Source: UBA3537 sp045561735 (GTDB lineage Bacteria > Bacteroidota > Bacteroidia > Flavobacteriales > Flavobacteriaceae). From it: 64,000 nt of DNA. Below, piece by piece: positions 28,573-38,009 of the stretch. The stretch is from positions 1 through 64,000 of the forward strand of contig JBJKXC010000022.1 of the NCBI GenBank assembly GCA_045561735.1, in the 5' to 3' direction. Within the stretch, counting starts at the first letter, position 1. Every line of letters starts with the position of its first letter. Made by a program: the position numbers and the translations under genes. The notes below the pieces were generated by a model. The model was not told where the DNA came from. It saw only the letters and a program-made list of their open reading frames with translations, and ran no database searches.

Positions 28573-31500
28573 TTAAAATTTTACTTGTAAACCAATATTA
28601 AACACACGTTGAGGCGGATACCCAAGACCATTTTCAGCCATTTCAGGATCCCATAAATCAAATTTGGAAAAGTAAAGAAGATTTAAGCCAGTAAAATAAA
28701 TTCTAGCAGAAACATCGGAGAAAAAATTTCCAAATTTCTCAGGGATGGTATAACCCAATTCAACACTTTTTAATCTCAAAAAATCTCCATCTCTTAACCA
28801 CCATGTAGATGGCTTTTCATTGTTATCAACCACATTTGTAGACAATCTCGGCCAAAAGGCATTGGGATCGGGATTGTTTTCAGACCAATAGTTGTCTGTA
28901 ATGATACTCAAAGCATTTCTTTCATTAACAAAAGGGGATATTTTATCAGGTTCTATAAAAAAAGAAGATCTTGCAACCCCTTGCATAAACATTGAAAAAT
29001 CAAAGTTTTTATAACCTGCAGAAAATCCAAAACCATAAACAATTTCAGGCACATTAGGTTTTCCAACGGGTACCATATCTAATTCATTTACAACCCCGTC
29101 CTGATTTACATCTTTGTATTTGATATCGCCAGGCATGTAAGCATTGTTTGAAGAAAAACCATTAAACTGTTCCGGTGAGTTATCAATATCTTCTTGATCA
29201 ATGAAAAGCCGTTCTGCGATATAGCCCCATTGTTGATTTATGGGATGACCAATTCTGCTCAAATTTTGATTTTGAAATTCCGGTTCCCCATTGACCAATA
29301 TTTCGTTCGTAGCATAGGTGAAATTACCTCTTCCAGAGATGTATAGACCCGAAGGAAATACGTGATTGTAATCCAGTGAAAGGTCAATCCCGTGTGATTT
29401 TACTTCACCAACATTACTGCTAATGGTTGTGGTTAATCCCATAGTTTCTGGAATGTAGTCGCGCTGCATATATATGTTTGTTCTATTCTCTTCAAAATAA
29501 TCTACTAAAAGTGTCATTTTATTAAATAAACCTAACTCAAGACCGTAGTTAGATTTTTCTGCAACCTCCCATGTAACGTTTTGATTATCGTATCGGTTTA
29601 CAAAATATCCATTGTAATAATTGTTGTAATCGGCACCCCAAGCATAACCAGTACCACCATTGTCAAGGTTTACATCCGACAGATAAAAGAAACGGTCTTC
29701 AGGTGAGGATATTCCATCATTACCAACCAAACCATAAGTGTATTTTAATTTTAATAAATTAACAGCTGGTAGTTTCTTTTCGAACCAAGATTCATTGGAT
29801 ACAATATAACCCACACCAAAGGATGGGAAAAAACCAAATCGATTTTCTTCAGAGAACTTTTCAGAGCCATTATATCCGAAGTTGAATTCTGTATAGTAGC
29901 GCTTGCCATAATTATAGGTAAATCTTCCAGAAACACCCATGTTTCTTGACGGGAGTGTAGAAAAGGAGGTATTCCCCCCCCCTATTGTGTTGAGCGCCTC
30001 GGTAAAGTTAGCGACAAGCAAACCTCCTACTTCATGGTTTTCATTGAACTCTCTGTTATATTCAGCAACGAGTTCATAATAAAAATTACTATTGCCATCA
30101 TTTGAGACAGATGGTTCGTTTAAATACTCCGTACCTTCTTGAATATTGTACAACGAATAGTCGACACCTTCATCGGTTTGAATTTCAGAAAGACCGTAAT
30201 AAAATGGTGTAAAACTTCTAGAGTTTTCATTTGATAGATAAGTTCTAACTGAGGCCATCCCACGAAGTCGAAGCCCTTCAGTAATCGCATCTAAGTTTTG
30301 TTCAACCGAAAATTGAGCAAGTGTGGTATTAGAAAAACGATCTTTATATCCTTTCACCATTTCGGCATAAGGGTTAGGAAACCCACCGTTTCCTTTATTT
30401 CCAAAAAGTGTATGGCTGAAATTCATAGTGTTTTCGTCAGGTTCATAAACCTTTGGAAAATTAGCAGGGTTGGCCTTAACAACATCTGCAAATATTTCGT
30501 TAGCACTCACTATGGGACCATTGTATCTTTCAAATAATGAATAATATTTGGTTGCTATTTTAGTTGTTTTGGTCAAGTTCACATTAACATTGGCACGTAA
30601 ATTAGACCTTTTGATATTGATGTTGTTATTGAAATTATTTAATGGATCTACCTTTAGTAGCCCAGACTCGTCAATATGAGAAAGTGCAAGGTAGTATTGA
30701 GCCACGTCTCCACCCCCAGAAATATTCAAATTAATCCTTTGATTTTGCGCATAATCGTTAAACAATTCATCAAACCAATCAACATCTGGGTAAATGTTCG
30801 GGTCACCTCCATTTTCAGTACCATATATTTGTTGTATTGAATACAAGAGTGGTGAAGATTGATCTCGAGCACGCAAGGCCTTGTTGTAAAGTTTCATGTA
30901 ATCAACCGCACCAATAAAATCATTTACTTTGGATGGGCTTGAAAAAGAAGATTCATAACGAACCGAAATTTTAGCCTTACCAACCTTTCCTTCTTTTGTA
31001 GTGACCAAAATAACACCATTGGCCCCTCTAGCACCATATAATGAAGTAGCGGTCGCATCCTTCATGATTGAAAAAGAAGCAACATTATCGGGTTCTATGC
31101 GCGCCAAATCAGAGGTTGTAATTTGTAGCCCGTCTAACAAAATAAGTGGATCGTTTTTATAACCAAAAGTCGTAACACCCCGGATGAAAAATTCGGCATT
31201 GTCCTGACCAGGCTCCCCAGAGCGTTGATAGGAAATCATTCCTGCAATTTGTCCAGCAAATGAAGACGTTAAATTGGTTGATGGCAGTTTGAGATCTGAG
31301 GTGTTAATGGTCGATACAGAGCCAATGACAGAACTCTTTTTTTGCTTGGAAAAAGCCACAACCTGAACTTCTTCTAAAGCATTTAAATCTTCAACCAAAA
31401 CTACATTCACTACTTTTTGAGCACCGAGCGGAATTTTTTGGGTTTCAAACCCCAAATAAGAAAAAACAAGTACCGCATTATCTTTTTTTACATTGAGTAA

Positions 31501-31707
31501 ATAATTTCCGTCAAAATCGGTAGTCGCACCATTGGATGTGCCCTCCACAATAATGGTAGCACCAAGCAGAGGCATACCGGTCTCATCAACAACAGTTCCC
31601 TTGACAATAGTCACTTGTGAATGTATGCTAAGACTTAAAAAAAATATTATAATTAATGTGAAAAATCTTGAATAATTACTTTTTAAAAACATTTTAAATA
31701 CAAGCAT
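28573..31707 (-). CDS. SusC-like TonB-dependent outer-membrane transporter (PUL 2)
   Basis: The product has 1044 residues. An ATG at 31692 (Met6) would give an equally good signal peptide. A CarboxypepD-regulatory-like domain (about 32-110, with VKGTVVDETGMPLLGATIIVEG) precedes the plug. The SusC signature ATATSLYGARGANGVILVTTK is present, followed by a full beta-barrel with an aromatic end (GLQVKF). It imports oligosaccharides with the SusD encoded downstream. The surface protein gene upstream is only 67 nt away and no promoter-like box lies in the gap, so they may share a transcript. Confidence 0.96.
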   Translation of the reverse strand: MLVFKMFLKSNYSRFFTLIIIFFLSLSIHSQVTIVKGTVVDETGMPLLGATIIVEGTSNGATTDFDGNYLLNVKKDNAVLVFSYLGFETQKIPLGAQKVVNVVLVEDLNALEEVQVVAFSKQKKSSVIGSVSTINTSDLKLPSTNLTSSFAGQIAGMISYQRSGEPGQDNAEFFIRGVTTFGYKNDPLILLDGLQITTSDLARIEPDNVASFSIMKDATATSLYGARGANGVILVTTKEGKVGKAKISVRYESSFSSPSKVNDFIGAVDYMKLYNKALRARDQSSPLLYSIQQIYGTENGGDPNIYPDVDWFDELFNDYAQNQRINLNISGGGDVAQYYLALSHIDESGLLKVDPLNNFNNNINIKRSNLRANVNVNLTKTTKIATKYYSLFERYNGPIVSANEIFADVVKANPANFPKVYEPDENTMNFSHTLFGNKGNGGFPNPYAEMVKGYKDRFSNTTLAQFSVEQNLDAITEGLRLRGMASVRTYLSNENSRSFTPFYYGLSEIQTDEGVDYSLYNIQEGTEYLNEPSVSNDGNSNFYYELVAEYNREFNENHEVGGLLVANFTEALNTIGGGNTSFSTLPSRNMGVSGRFTYNYGKRYYTEFNFGYNGSEKFSEENRFGFFPSFGVGYIVSNESWFEKKLPAVNLLKLKYTYGLVGNDGISSPEDRFFYLSDVNLDNGGTGYAWGADYNNYYNGYFVNRYDNQNVTWEVAEKSNYGLELGLFNKMTLLVDYFEENRTNIYMQRDYIPETMGLTTTISSNVGEVKSHGIDLSLDYNHVFPSGLYISGRGNFTYATNEILVNGEPEFQNQNLSRIGHPINQQWGYIAERLFIDQEDIDNSPEQFNGFSSNNAYMPGDIKYKDVNQDGVVNELDMVPVGKPNVPEIVYGFGFSAGYKNFDFSMFMQGVARSSFFIEPDKISPFVNERNALSIITDNYWSENNPDPNAFWPRLSTNVVDNNEKPSTWWLRDGDFLRLKSVELGYTIPEKFGNFFSDVSARIYFTGLNLLYFSKFDLWDPEMAENGLGYPPQRVFNIGLQVKF

Positions 31708-31774
31708 TGGTTAATAATTAAAAAACAACTGGTGAAAAAGTAAAATCAGATTTTATCCCAGTATAAAAAAGCAA

Positions 31775-34285
31775 TTACTTTTTAATGAATTTCTTTGTCT
31801 GACCATTGATTTCAAGAAAATAAAAGCCTTGGTTGAGCTCCCCAACTGAAAATTCGTTTAAGTGTGTCTTTATTTGACTAATCAAACGGCCATTAATATC
31901 TCTAATCATAATGGTTTTGATGCCGGAAACATTTTTTAAATAAACAACATCCTTGGCTGGGTTAGGATACAACTTTATAATGTTACTACCAAGGTATGTC
32001 AAACCAGCTGTTGTTTGCAAATCAGGTCCCATTACGTCATCTATATAGAATGTAGAATTAACCCCAGGTTCTCCATCTCCACGACCAATGAAAATTTGTA
32101 AGTGGTCTAAGACAAAACCTTCAGGATACAATGGATTTCCTTCATTATTTAAAGTTAAAGGGTCGTAGTCTGAAATATTAAAGTAAAAAGTTTTCCACTG
32201 GTTTGCGACAAGTATATTTTGATCTGGGAAACTTTCTGAACCTGTTTCATAATTACCAGATTGTTGCCAGTCATTTGCAGCATCTGTTAGTTTAAATCTT
32301 ATACCAGTTTTAACCGGAGAAAAAACTCTGAACGAAAAAGTGTCTCCTAAATTCGTATCTATAGGATTATTTAATTGAAAACTAATTCTTTCCCAGCCAC
32401 CCCAAGTTGAACCTTTAGTCCATTCCATAACGGAATTATTAGGATTAAGAGGGTCTTGCGCAGATGTGTTAAATAAAGGTGAAATACCAGTAGTATCAAA
32501 ATCATTTGTTGCTTCTGAAACTAAGCAAAGTGAATTCCCGTCAAAATCATTGTAAACAACCATACTGGGAAGACCGGTATCTGAAACTGTAAATATAGCA
32601 CTGATACCTGTAACTACTGCTTGAGTTTCATCGTATTTAACCATACCCTCCTTAATGCCATACCAATAGCTAGCACCAGTTGTCAGAAGCTCATTTGAAA
32701 CAATGGTAAATGTATTGTTGTCCTCAGAAATAATGGCAGCAAAAGGGACTGCCGCACCATTGCTGTCATTTTCTCTCAATTCGAGCTTGCTTGAAGGATT
32801 ACTAATGTCTGAGCCATCTAAATTAACAAACTGGAAATTTGAATTTATACTGAGTTCTGAATACTGAAGAACATCTGTAGCACCATTAGCAGGGTTAAAA
32901 ACAACTTCCGCTGCTGGAGGCACGTTGCTCTTTACAATATCATCAAAATAATAGATATCTCCTGCCACAGAACCCCCTGAAGTATCACCATCAAACCATA
33001 ACTGAACTCGATTGTAATTTGACGCAGTGACGTTTGAAAAGTTAAAAGTTAATTGAATCCATTGATTAATTTCTGATTCCGTTACTGCATAATAAATCTC
33101 ATCATTTTGCCAATAGCTAGGATTGTTTTGAAGTTTGAATACAATATTCATTGGTTTGTCAACCCAAACCTTTATGCTAAAAAAAGGAGTTTCAGCAAAA
33201 TCAATATAATCAAAAGTACCCTCTGACTCAATTCCTGAACTCCACACACCACCAGGGTGTGTAAACTGACCGACTGTGGAGGAATTATTAATAGCATCTG
33301 GAGCAGGGTTAGGAACCGCTGCAAAACCTGCAGAACCCCAAGTTACAAAAGGCGTATCAGTATCCTCAGATTCATAATCAAACATAATAATATTTACATC
33401 TCCATCAACAGGATCTTTTGTAGTAAAACTTGCACCAACACCAATATTTTGTGTTCCGTCGGAATGATACATGCTGTTTTCAACAATTCCGTACCAAAAG
33501 GTAGTTTGAAAATTTAAATCTGTTAAGGGGGTAATTGTAATTTTACTATCAGACTCTATAGAAGCTTCAAAGGGAACATCTGAGCCGTTTTCATCACCCA
33601 TCCGCAGCGCAACTTTGTTAGAAAAATCGGTGATTGTTACAGCACCTGGGTCATAAAATTTATTATTGGTTTCAATGACCATGTTTCCACCAACAGATAT
33701 ATCAGTACTACCATCTACAGGTGTAAATTCAAAAGCTGGTACAGAATACAATGGAGGCCCTGAAATATCATCAAAATAAAGAGAATCGCCCTCTTCCCAG
33801 TTTTCTCCATCAACTTTAATAACAATACTATTTATAAAAATATCCGAAAATCCTGTAAAATCAAATGTGAGTTCTTGCCAGGTTCCAAGTTGAGCGGCAT
33901 CATAAGTTGCTGAAGTTTCGGAATTATGGGCTCCCCAATCTGGTTGATTTTCAATTTTGAGAGTGATTGTTACAGGTTCACCCGCTAGAAATTTGATTTT
34001 AAATAGATTTGATTCTGTAAAATTGAAGGGGTTGGGAAAAACAGAAGAAGGGTTTACAACTCCGATTCCAATCGCATTGTCAATTCCAGCGGTAAAAAGA
34101 CCGACATTTGGTGAAGCATTAACAGGATCGGGTATTGGGTTGGTTGTCAATGAAAAAGTACATGAGTTGTTCCAGCTCTCAAAATTGGCTGTGGGATTAA
34201 TGTCATCAAAGTTGATGTGCATAACTTCTTGGCTGTTTAAGAAAGTAATTGCAAAAACAAAAATAAAAAGTAAATATTTTTTCAT
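31775..34285 (-). CDS. Modular T9SS-secreted surface protein with three CBM-like and two Ig-like modules
   Basis: The protein has 836 residues with a signal peptide at 1-18. Three related beta-sandwich modules lie at about 20-175, 295-452 and 573-745. Each opens with a short strand such as INFDD or MFDYES, carries a NPAPDAINNSS-like or DPLNPNNS-like turn and closes with a YFDDI or YIDDV strand. They are separated by two Big_5-like Ig modules at about 180-290 and 455-560 (ending in a YWYGI motif in each). A T9SS sorting domain closes the chain (from about IKLYPNPAKD). No catalytic motif is visible. It is probably a long surface glycan-binding protein, ahead of SusC in the laminarin-type PUL. 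Binding is inferred. Confidence 0.8.
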   Translation of the reverse strand: MKKYLLFIFVFAITFLNSQEVMHINFDDINPTANFESWNNSCTFSLTTNPIPDPVNASPNVGLFTAGIDNAIGIGVVNPSSVFPNPFNFTESNLFKIKFLAGEPVTITLKIENQPDWGAHNSETSATYDAAQLGTWQELTFDFTGFSDIFINSIVIKVDGENWEEGDSLYFDDISGPPLYSVPAFEFTPVDGSTDISVGGNMVIETNNKFYDPGAVTITDFSNKVALRMGDENGSDVPFEASIESDSKITITPLTDLNFQTTFWYGIVENSMYHSDGTQNIGVGASFTTKDPVDGDVNIIMFDYESEDTDTPFVTWGSAGFAAVPNPAPDAINNSSTVGQFTHPGGVWSSGIESEGTFDYIDFAETPFFSIKVWVDKPMNIVFKLQNNPSYWQNDEIYYAVTESEINQWIQLTFNFSNVTASNYNRVQLWFDGDTSGGSVAGDIYYFDDIVKSNVPPAAEVVFNPANGATDVLQYSELSINSNFQFVNLDGSDISNPSSKLELRENDSNGAAVPFAAIISEDNNTFTIVSNELLTTGASYWYGIKEGMVKYDETQAVVTGISAIFTVSDTGLPSMVVYNDFDGNSLCLVSEATNDFDTTGISPLFNTSAQDPLNPNNSVMEWTKGSTWGGWERISFQLNNPIDTNLGDTFSFRVFSPVKTGIRFKLTDAANDWQQSGNYETGSESFPDQNILVANQWKTFYFNISDYDPLTLNNEGNPLYPEGFVLDHLQIFIGRGDGEPGVNSTFYIDDVMGPDLQTTAGLTYLGSNIIKLYPNPAKDVVYLKNVSGIKTIMIRDINGRLISQIKTHLNEFSVGELNQGFYFLEINGQTKKFIKK

Positions 34286-34347
34286 ATAGATTTATTATGT
34301 TTTGTAAATAGTTAATTTAAGACTCTTACTAATTAAAATTTAAATGG

Positions 34348-34355
34348 CAAATTTA
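34348..34355 (-). promoter_or_regulatory. Candidate -7 box ahead of PUL 2
   Basis: On the minus strand this reads TAAATTTG, matching TAnnTTTG, about 62 nt upstream of the first gene of PUL 2. A -33 element at the expected spacing is not evident. It is one of the few matches in the 197-nt gap after galE. Confidence 0.35.
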
Positions 34356-34397
34356 ATAAAAAATAATCTTTTAAAGTAAATTATAAGCAAGTTTCAG

Positions 34398-34432
34398 AAA
34401 ATGATAAATGAAATGAGTTTACATATCATTTT
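34398..34432. other. 9-bp inverted repeat downstream of galE
   Basis: AAAATGATA at 34398-34406 and TATCATTTT at 34424-34432 form a perfect inverted repeat with a 17-nt spacer. It lies between the end of galE and the promoter region of PUL 2. It could be a weak terminator for the nucleotide-sugar block or an operator for PUL 2. Confidence 0.3.
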
Positions 34433-34482
34433 GAGTCTATAAAAGGAAATAATTTAAAAGATATCCAGACTGTATATGTGTC

Positions 34483-35502
34483 CTAATGGATAAGACTTTT
34501 TTGCCACTTCCACGCCGAGGCTAGTGCATCTTCCAAACTGAGCTCAGCTTTCCAACCAAGAATTTTATTAGCTTTAGTTGTATCGGCATAGGCCGAAACA
34601 ATATCTCCAACACGTCTATCGGCATAACAATAGTTAAGTTTTTCACCTGTTGCTTTCTCAAAAGCACTAACAACCTCTAAAACCGAAAAACCAGTTCCAG
34701 TACCAATATTAAAGACCTCATAATTATCAGACTTTTTTTCATTAAACAATCTGTTTAGCGCAACAACATGCGCCTTTGCAAGATCTACTACATGAATATA
34801 ATCGCGAATACAAGTTCCGTCTGGCGTTGGATAGTCATTACCAAAAATTGATAATTTTTCGCGGGCGCCAATAGCAGTTTGTGTTACAAAAGGAACTAGA
34901 TTTTGTGGCATCCCTATAGGAAGTTCGCCGATCTTTGCAGTTGCGTGGGCACCAATGGGGTTAAAATACCTTAAAACAATAGCACTAAAATCTTGATTAC
35001 AAATACATAAGTCTTTAATAATCTGCTCGCCTATTTTTTTGGTGTTTCCATAGGGTGATTCTGCCTGTTTAATTGGTTCGTTTTCGGTAATTGGCAATTC
35101 ATCTGCTTGGCCATAGACCGTACAAGAAGAACTAAAAACAAATTTTGGAGCATTAATGTATTGGAGCTGCTCAAGAACATGCAATAAAGAGCTAATATTA
35201 TTTTTATAATATTTCAAAGGATAATTAACACTCTCTCCAACAGCTTTGGAAGCTGCAAAATGTATAATGCCGTCAATATTGGAATGTCTTTTAAAAAAAT
35301 CTAAAACAAAATTCTTTTCTTTTAGATCAATTTTTTCGAAAATTGGTTTTACTCCCGTGATACCAAAAATCCCATCTAAAACATCAGTAGAAGAATTAGA
35401 TAAATCGTCGATGATGATAACCTCAAAACCACTTGTCTGCAGTTCCACAACCACATGAGAACCAATATATCCTAGACCACCAGTTACAAGAATTTTTTTC
35501 AT
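34483..35502 (-). CDS. galE: UDP-glucose 4-epimerase
   Basis: The product has 339 residues, the usual length for GalE. It is an extended short-chain dehydrogenase. The NAD-binding GGLGYIGSH is at 8-16, the catalytic pair YGNTK (Tyr151, Lys155) follows FSSSCTVYG, and LRYFNPIGAH and YIHVVDLA are typical GalE motifs. It interconverts UDP-glucose and UDP-galactose in the cytoplasm. It is the last gene of the nucleotide-sugar block, about 80 nt after the UDP-glucuronate epimerase-like gene. In this position it could also help process galactose from polysaccharides, but the neighbours point to biosynthesis. Confidence 0.95.
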   Translation of the reverse strand: MKKILVTGGLGYIGSHVVVELQTSGFEVIIIDDLSNSSTDVLDGIFGITGVKPIFEKIDLKEKNFVLDFFKRHSNIDGIIHFAASKAVGESVNYPLKYYKNNISSLLHVLEQLQYINAPKFVFSSSCTVYGQADELPITENEPIKQAESPYGNTKKIGEQIIKDLCICNQDFSAIVLRYFNPIGAHATAKIGELPIGMPQNLVPFVTQTAIGAREKLSIFGNDYPTPDGTCIRDYIHVVDLAKAHVVALNRLFNEKKSDNYEVFNIGTGTGFSVLEVVSAFEKATGEKLNYCYADRRVGDIVSAYADTTKANKILGWKAELSLEDALASAWKWQKSLIH

Positions 35503-35581
35503 TAAACTTTAATATGAAATTCGTTGACGGCTAATTTAAAAAACAGCATAAAATATACAAAAAGACTTGGACTCATAATTA

Positions 35582-36613
35582 TTATTCTATTTTGTAATAG
35601 ATTCTATACCAATTTATAAAGGCTTCAACTCCCTTATCAATTGAAACGTTAGGTTTGTAATCGTAATCCTTTTCCAACCTGTTAACATCCGCCCATGTTT
35701 GTTTGACATCCCCTGCTTGCATAGGAAGCATCTTTTTTTTAGCCACAATCCCTAGCTTGTTTTCAATGGTTTTTATAAAACCTAAAAGCTGTATAGGTGC
35801 GCTGTTACCTATGTTATACAATTTATAAAGCGATTTATCTTTTGAGTCCTCTAAAAGTGTACTAACAACCCCCTTAACAATATCATCGATGTAGGTGAAG
35901 TCTCTGGAGAGCTCGCCAAAATTAAAGACTTTGACTGTCTTTTTGTTAATAATGGCGTCAGTAAATAAAAACATTGCCATGTCAGGCCTTCCCCATGGTC
36001 CGTAAACTGTAAAAAAGCGCAAACCTATGGTCTCTATGCGATACAAATGACTATAGGTGTGGGCCATTAGCTCATTAGATTTTTTTGTAGCGGCGTATAA
36101 ACTGATGGGCTTGTCAACGCTGGCAGTTTCTGTATATGGAACGCTATCGCTGTTTCCATAAACACTCGAGCTGGATGCAAACACCAGGCGTTTTACTTTA
36201 TTTTGTCTGCAACATTCTAAAACATTTAAAAAACCCGTAATATTACTATCAACATAGGATTCAGGGTTTTTTAAAGAGTAGCGCACTCCAGCCTGAGCCG
36301 CTAGGTTACAAACCATATCAAATGTAAAGTCCATAAAAAGCTTTGGAAGCTCTTCTCGGTCTTGTAAATGCATACGTATAAATTGCATTTGAGTTCCATG
36401 GCTAATACTGCTACAAAGCTCATTAAAAACCTTTGCGGTTTCCATCTTAATTCCTAATTGCTGTAAACGTGCATATTTTAAATTAACATCATAATAGTCA
36501 TTAATGTTGTCCAACCCTACCACCTCGTGGCCTGCTTTTAGCAGGGCTTCACATAGTTGGTAGCCTATGAAACCTGCTGCACCTGTAACTAGTATGGTTT
36601 TTTTACAATTCAT
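35582..36613 (-). CDS. NAD-dependent epimerase, UDP-glucuronate 4-epimerase-like
   Basis: The protein has 343 residues and is an extended SDR. GAAGFIGYQLCEALL opens the Rossmann fold, LAAQAGVRYSLKNPESYVDSN is a signature of the CapI/UDP-glucuronate 4-epimerase group, and YAATKK provides the catalytic Tyr and Lys. FFTVYGPWGRPDMA agrees. It would convert UDP-glucuronate into UDP-galacturonate. The start codon overlaps the stop of the UDP-glucose dehydrogenase gene by one base, and the dehydrogenase makes its substrate, which supports the call. Confidence 0.87.
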   Translation of the reverse strand: MNCKKTILVTGAAGFIGYQLCEALLKAGHEVVGLDNINDYYDVNLKYARLQQLGIKMETAKVFNELCSSISHGTQMQFIRMHLQDREELPKLFMDFTFDMVCNLAAQAGVRYSLKNPESYVDSNITGFLNVLECCRQNKVKRLVFASSSSVYGNSDSVPYTETASVDKPISLYAATKKSNELMAHTYSHLYRIETIGLRFFTVYGPWGRPDMAMFLFTDAIINKKTVKVFNFGELSRDFTYIDDIVKGVVSTLLEDSKDKSLYKLYNIGNSAPIQLLGFIKTIENKLGIVAKKKMLPMQAGDVKQTWADVNRLEKDYDYKPNVSIDKGVEAFINWYRIYYKIE

Positions 36614-38007
36614 CAGGATCCAATACCTTTATATACAAATCCAATAGTTTCCAATACTTCTCGGTTTAAGATATTGCGGCCATCAAAAACAAAAGCCGGC
36701 TTTTGCATATTGTCGTAAATTCGCTGCCAATCATATTTCTTAAACTCATCCCACTCGGTGAGTATAGCAACGGCATGGGCGCCTTGTAGTGCAGCGTAAG
36801 GGTCATTTTCTGTTTTTAAGTAATTTTTATTTTCGTCCTCAGAACGAGAATCCAAGTGATTTATGTCCGATTGCATCTGAGCACTAGTGACTTTAGGATC
36901 ATAAACTTTTACTTTAGCCTGCTCATCAATAAGCAAATCTGCGATATAGATGGCCGCAGATTCTCTGCTGTCGTTAGTATCTTTTTTAAAAGCCCAACCT
37001 AAAAAAACAATGGTCTTTCCACTAATAGTACTGTATAGTGTCTTTATAATATTTTTAGCAAAACGGTCGCGCTGGTAGTTGTTCATTAGGATTACTTGGT
37101 GCCAATAGTCAGCGACTTCATTAAGGCCCAAAGACTTTGCAATGTAAACTAAATTCATGATGTCTTTTTGAAAACAAGACCCCCCAAAACCTACAGAAAC
37201 TTGCAAAAATTTTGGTCCGATCCGACTGTCCATTCCAATAGCCTTGGCCACTTCTTGTACATTGGCCCCTGTGGCTTCGCAAAGCTCAGAAAGTGAATTA
37301 ATAGAAGATATCCGCTGGGCTAAAAAGGCATTCGCTGTGAGTTTGGAGAGCTCCGATGACCAGATATTAGTAGTTAGTATATTTTCTTTTGGGACCCAAC
37401 TGGCGTATACATCTACTAAAGCTTGTATAGCCTCTTGGCCTTTATCGGTAGTAGAATCGCCTCCTATAAGCACCCTGTCAGGAACAGCCAAGTCACGCAT
37501 GGCAGTACCCTCGGATAAAAACTCTGGGTTGGAAAGGATTTGAAAATCAACCCCTTTACCAGTATTATCCAGAATATTTTGGATGGCCTCAGCTGTTTTT
37601 ACTGGCAAGGTTGATTTTTCAACCACAATTTTATGGGAAGTTGCCACTTTAGCAATTTGGCGTGCACAAAGCTCAACATATTTTAAATCGGCGGCCATGC
37701 CTTTACCAGCACCATAGGTTTTGGTTGGGGTATTAACCGATATAAAAATCATCTGAGCTTCTGCTATGGCCGCATCAACATCGCTAGAGAAAAATAAATT
37801 TCTACCACGGGCCTCGGCGACCACCTCATCAAGTCCAGGTTCGTAAATAGGAAGTTTGGTTAGGTCTTTATCATTCCAATCGCAAATACGTTGGGAATTG
37901 AGGTCCACCACAGTTACTTTAATGTTAGGGTTTTTCTGTGCGATCACAGACATGGTAGGACCGCCAACATAGCCAGCACCAATACAGCATATAGATTTAA
38001 TTTTCAT
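36613..38007 (-). CDS. ugd: UDP-glucose 6-dehydrogenase
   Basis: The product has 464 residues. The NAD-binding motif CIGAGYVGGPTM is at 8-19, the catalytic cysteine is Cys278 in GFGGSCFQKD, and GWAFKKDTNDSRES marks the C-terminal domain. The length and the PTMSVIAQKNP start place it with the longer, eukaryote-like branch rather than the 390-residue bacterial branch. It oxidizes UDP-glucose to UDP-glucuronate. It is placed 2 nt after gmd and overlaps the next gene, so it is part of a tight operon. Confidence 0.94.
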   Translation of the reverse strand: MKIKSICCIGAGYVGGPTMSVIAQKNPNIKVTVVDLNSQRICDWNDKDLTKLPIYEPGLDEVVAEARGRNLFFSSDVDAAIAEAQMIFISVNTPTKTYGAGKGMAADLKYVELCARQIAKVATSHKIVVEKSTLPVKTAEAIQNILDNTGKGVDFQILSNPEFLSEGTAMRDLAVPDRVLIGGDSTTDKGQEAIQALVDVYASWVPKENILTTNIWSSELSKLTANAFLAQRISSINSLSELCEATGANVQEVAKAIGMDSRIGPKFLQVSVGFGGSCFQKDIMNLVYIAKSLGLNEVADYWHQVILMNNYQRDRFAKNIIKTLYSTISGKTIVFLGWAFKKDTNDSRESAAIYIADLLIDEQAKVKVYDPKVTSAQMQSDINHLDSRSEDENKNYLKTENDPYAALQGAHAVAILTEWDEFKKYDWQRIYDNMQKPAFVFDGRNILNREVLETIGFVYKGIGS

Positions 38008-38009
38008 TT

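Noticed and set aside
33957..34289. A 110-codon plus-strand open frame at the start of the modular surface protein
   Set aside because: Antisense to the signal peptide and first module of a supported gene.
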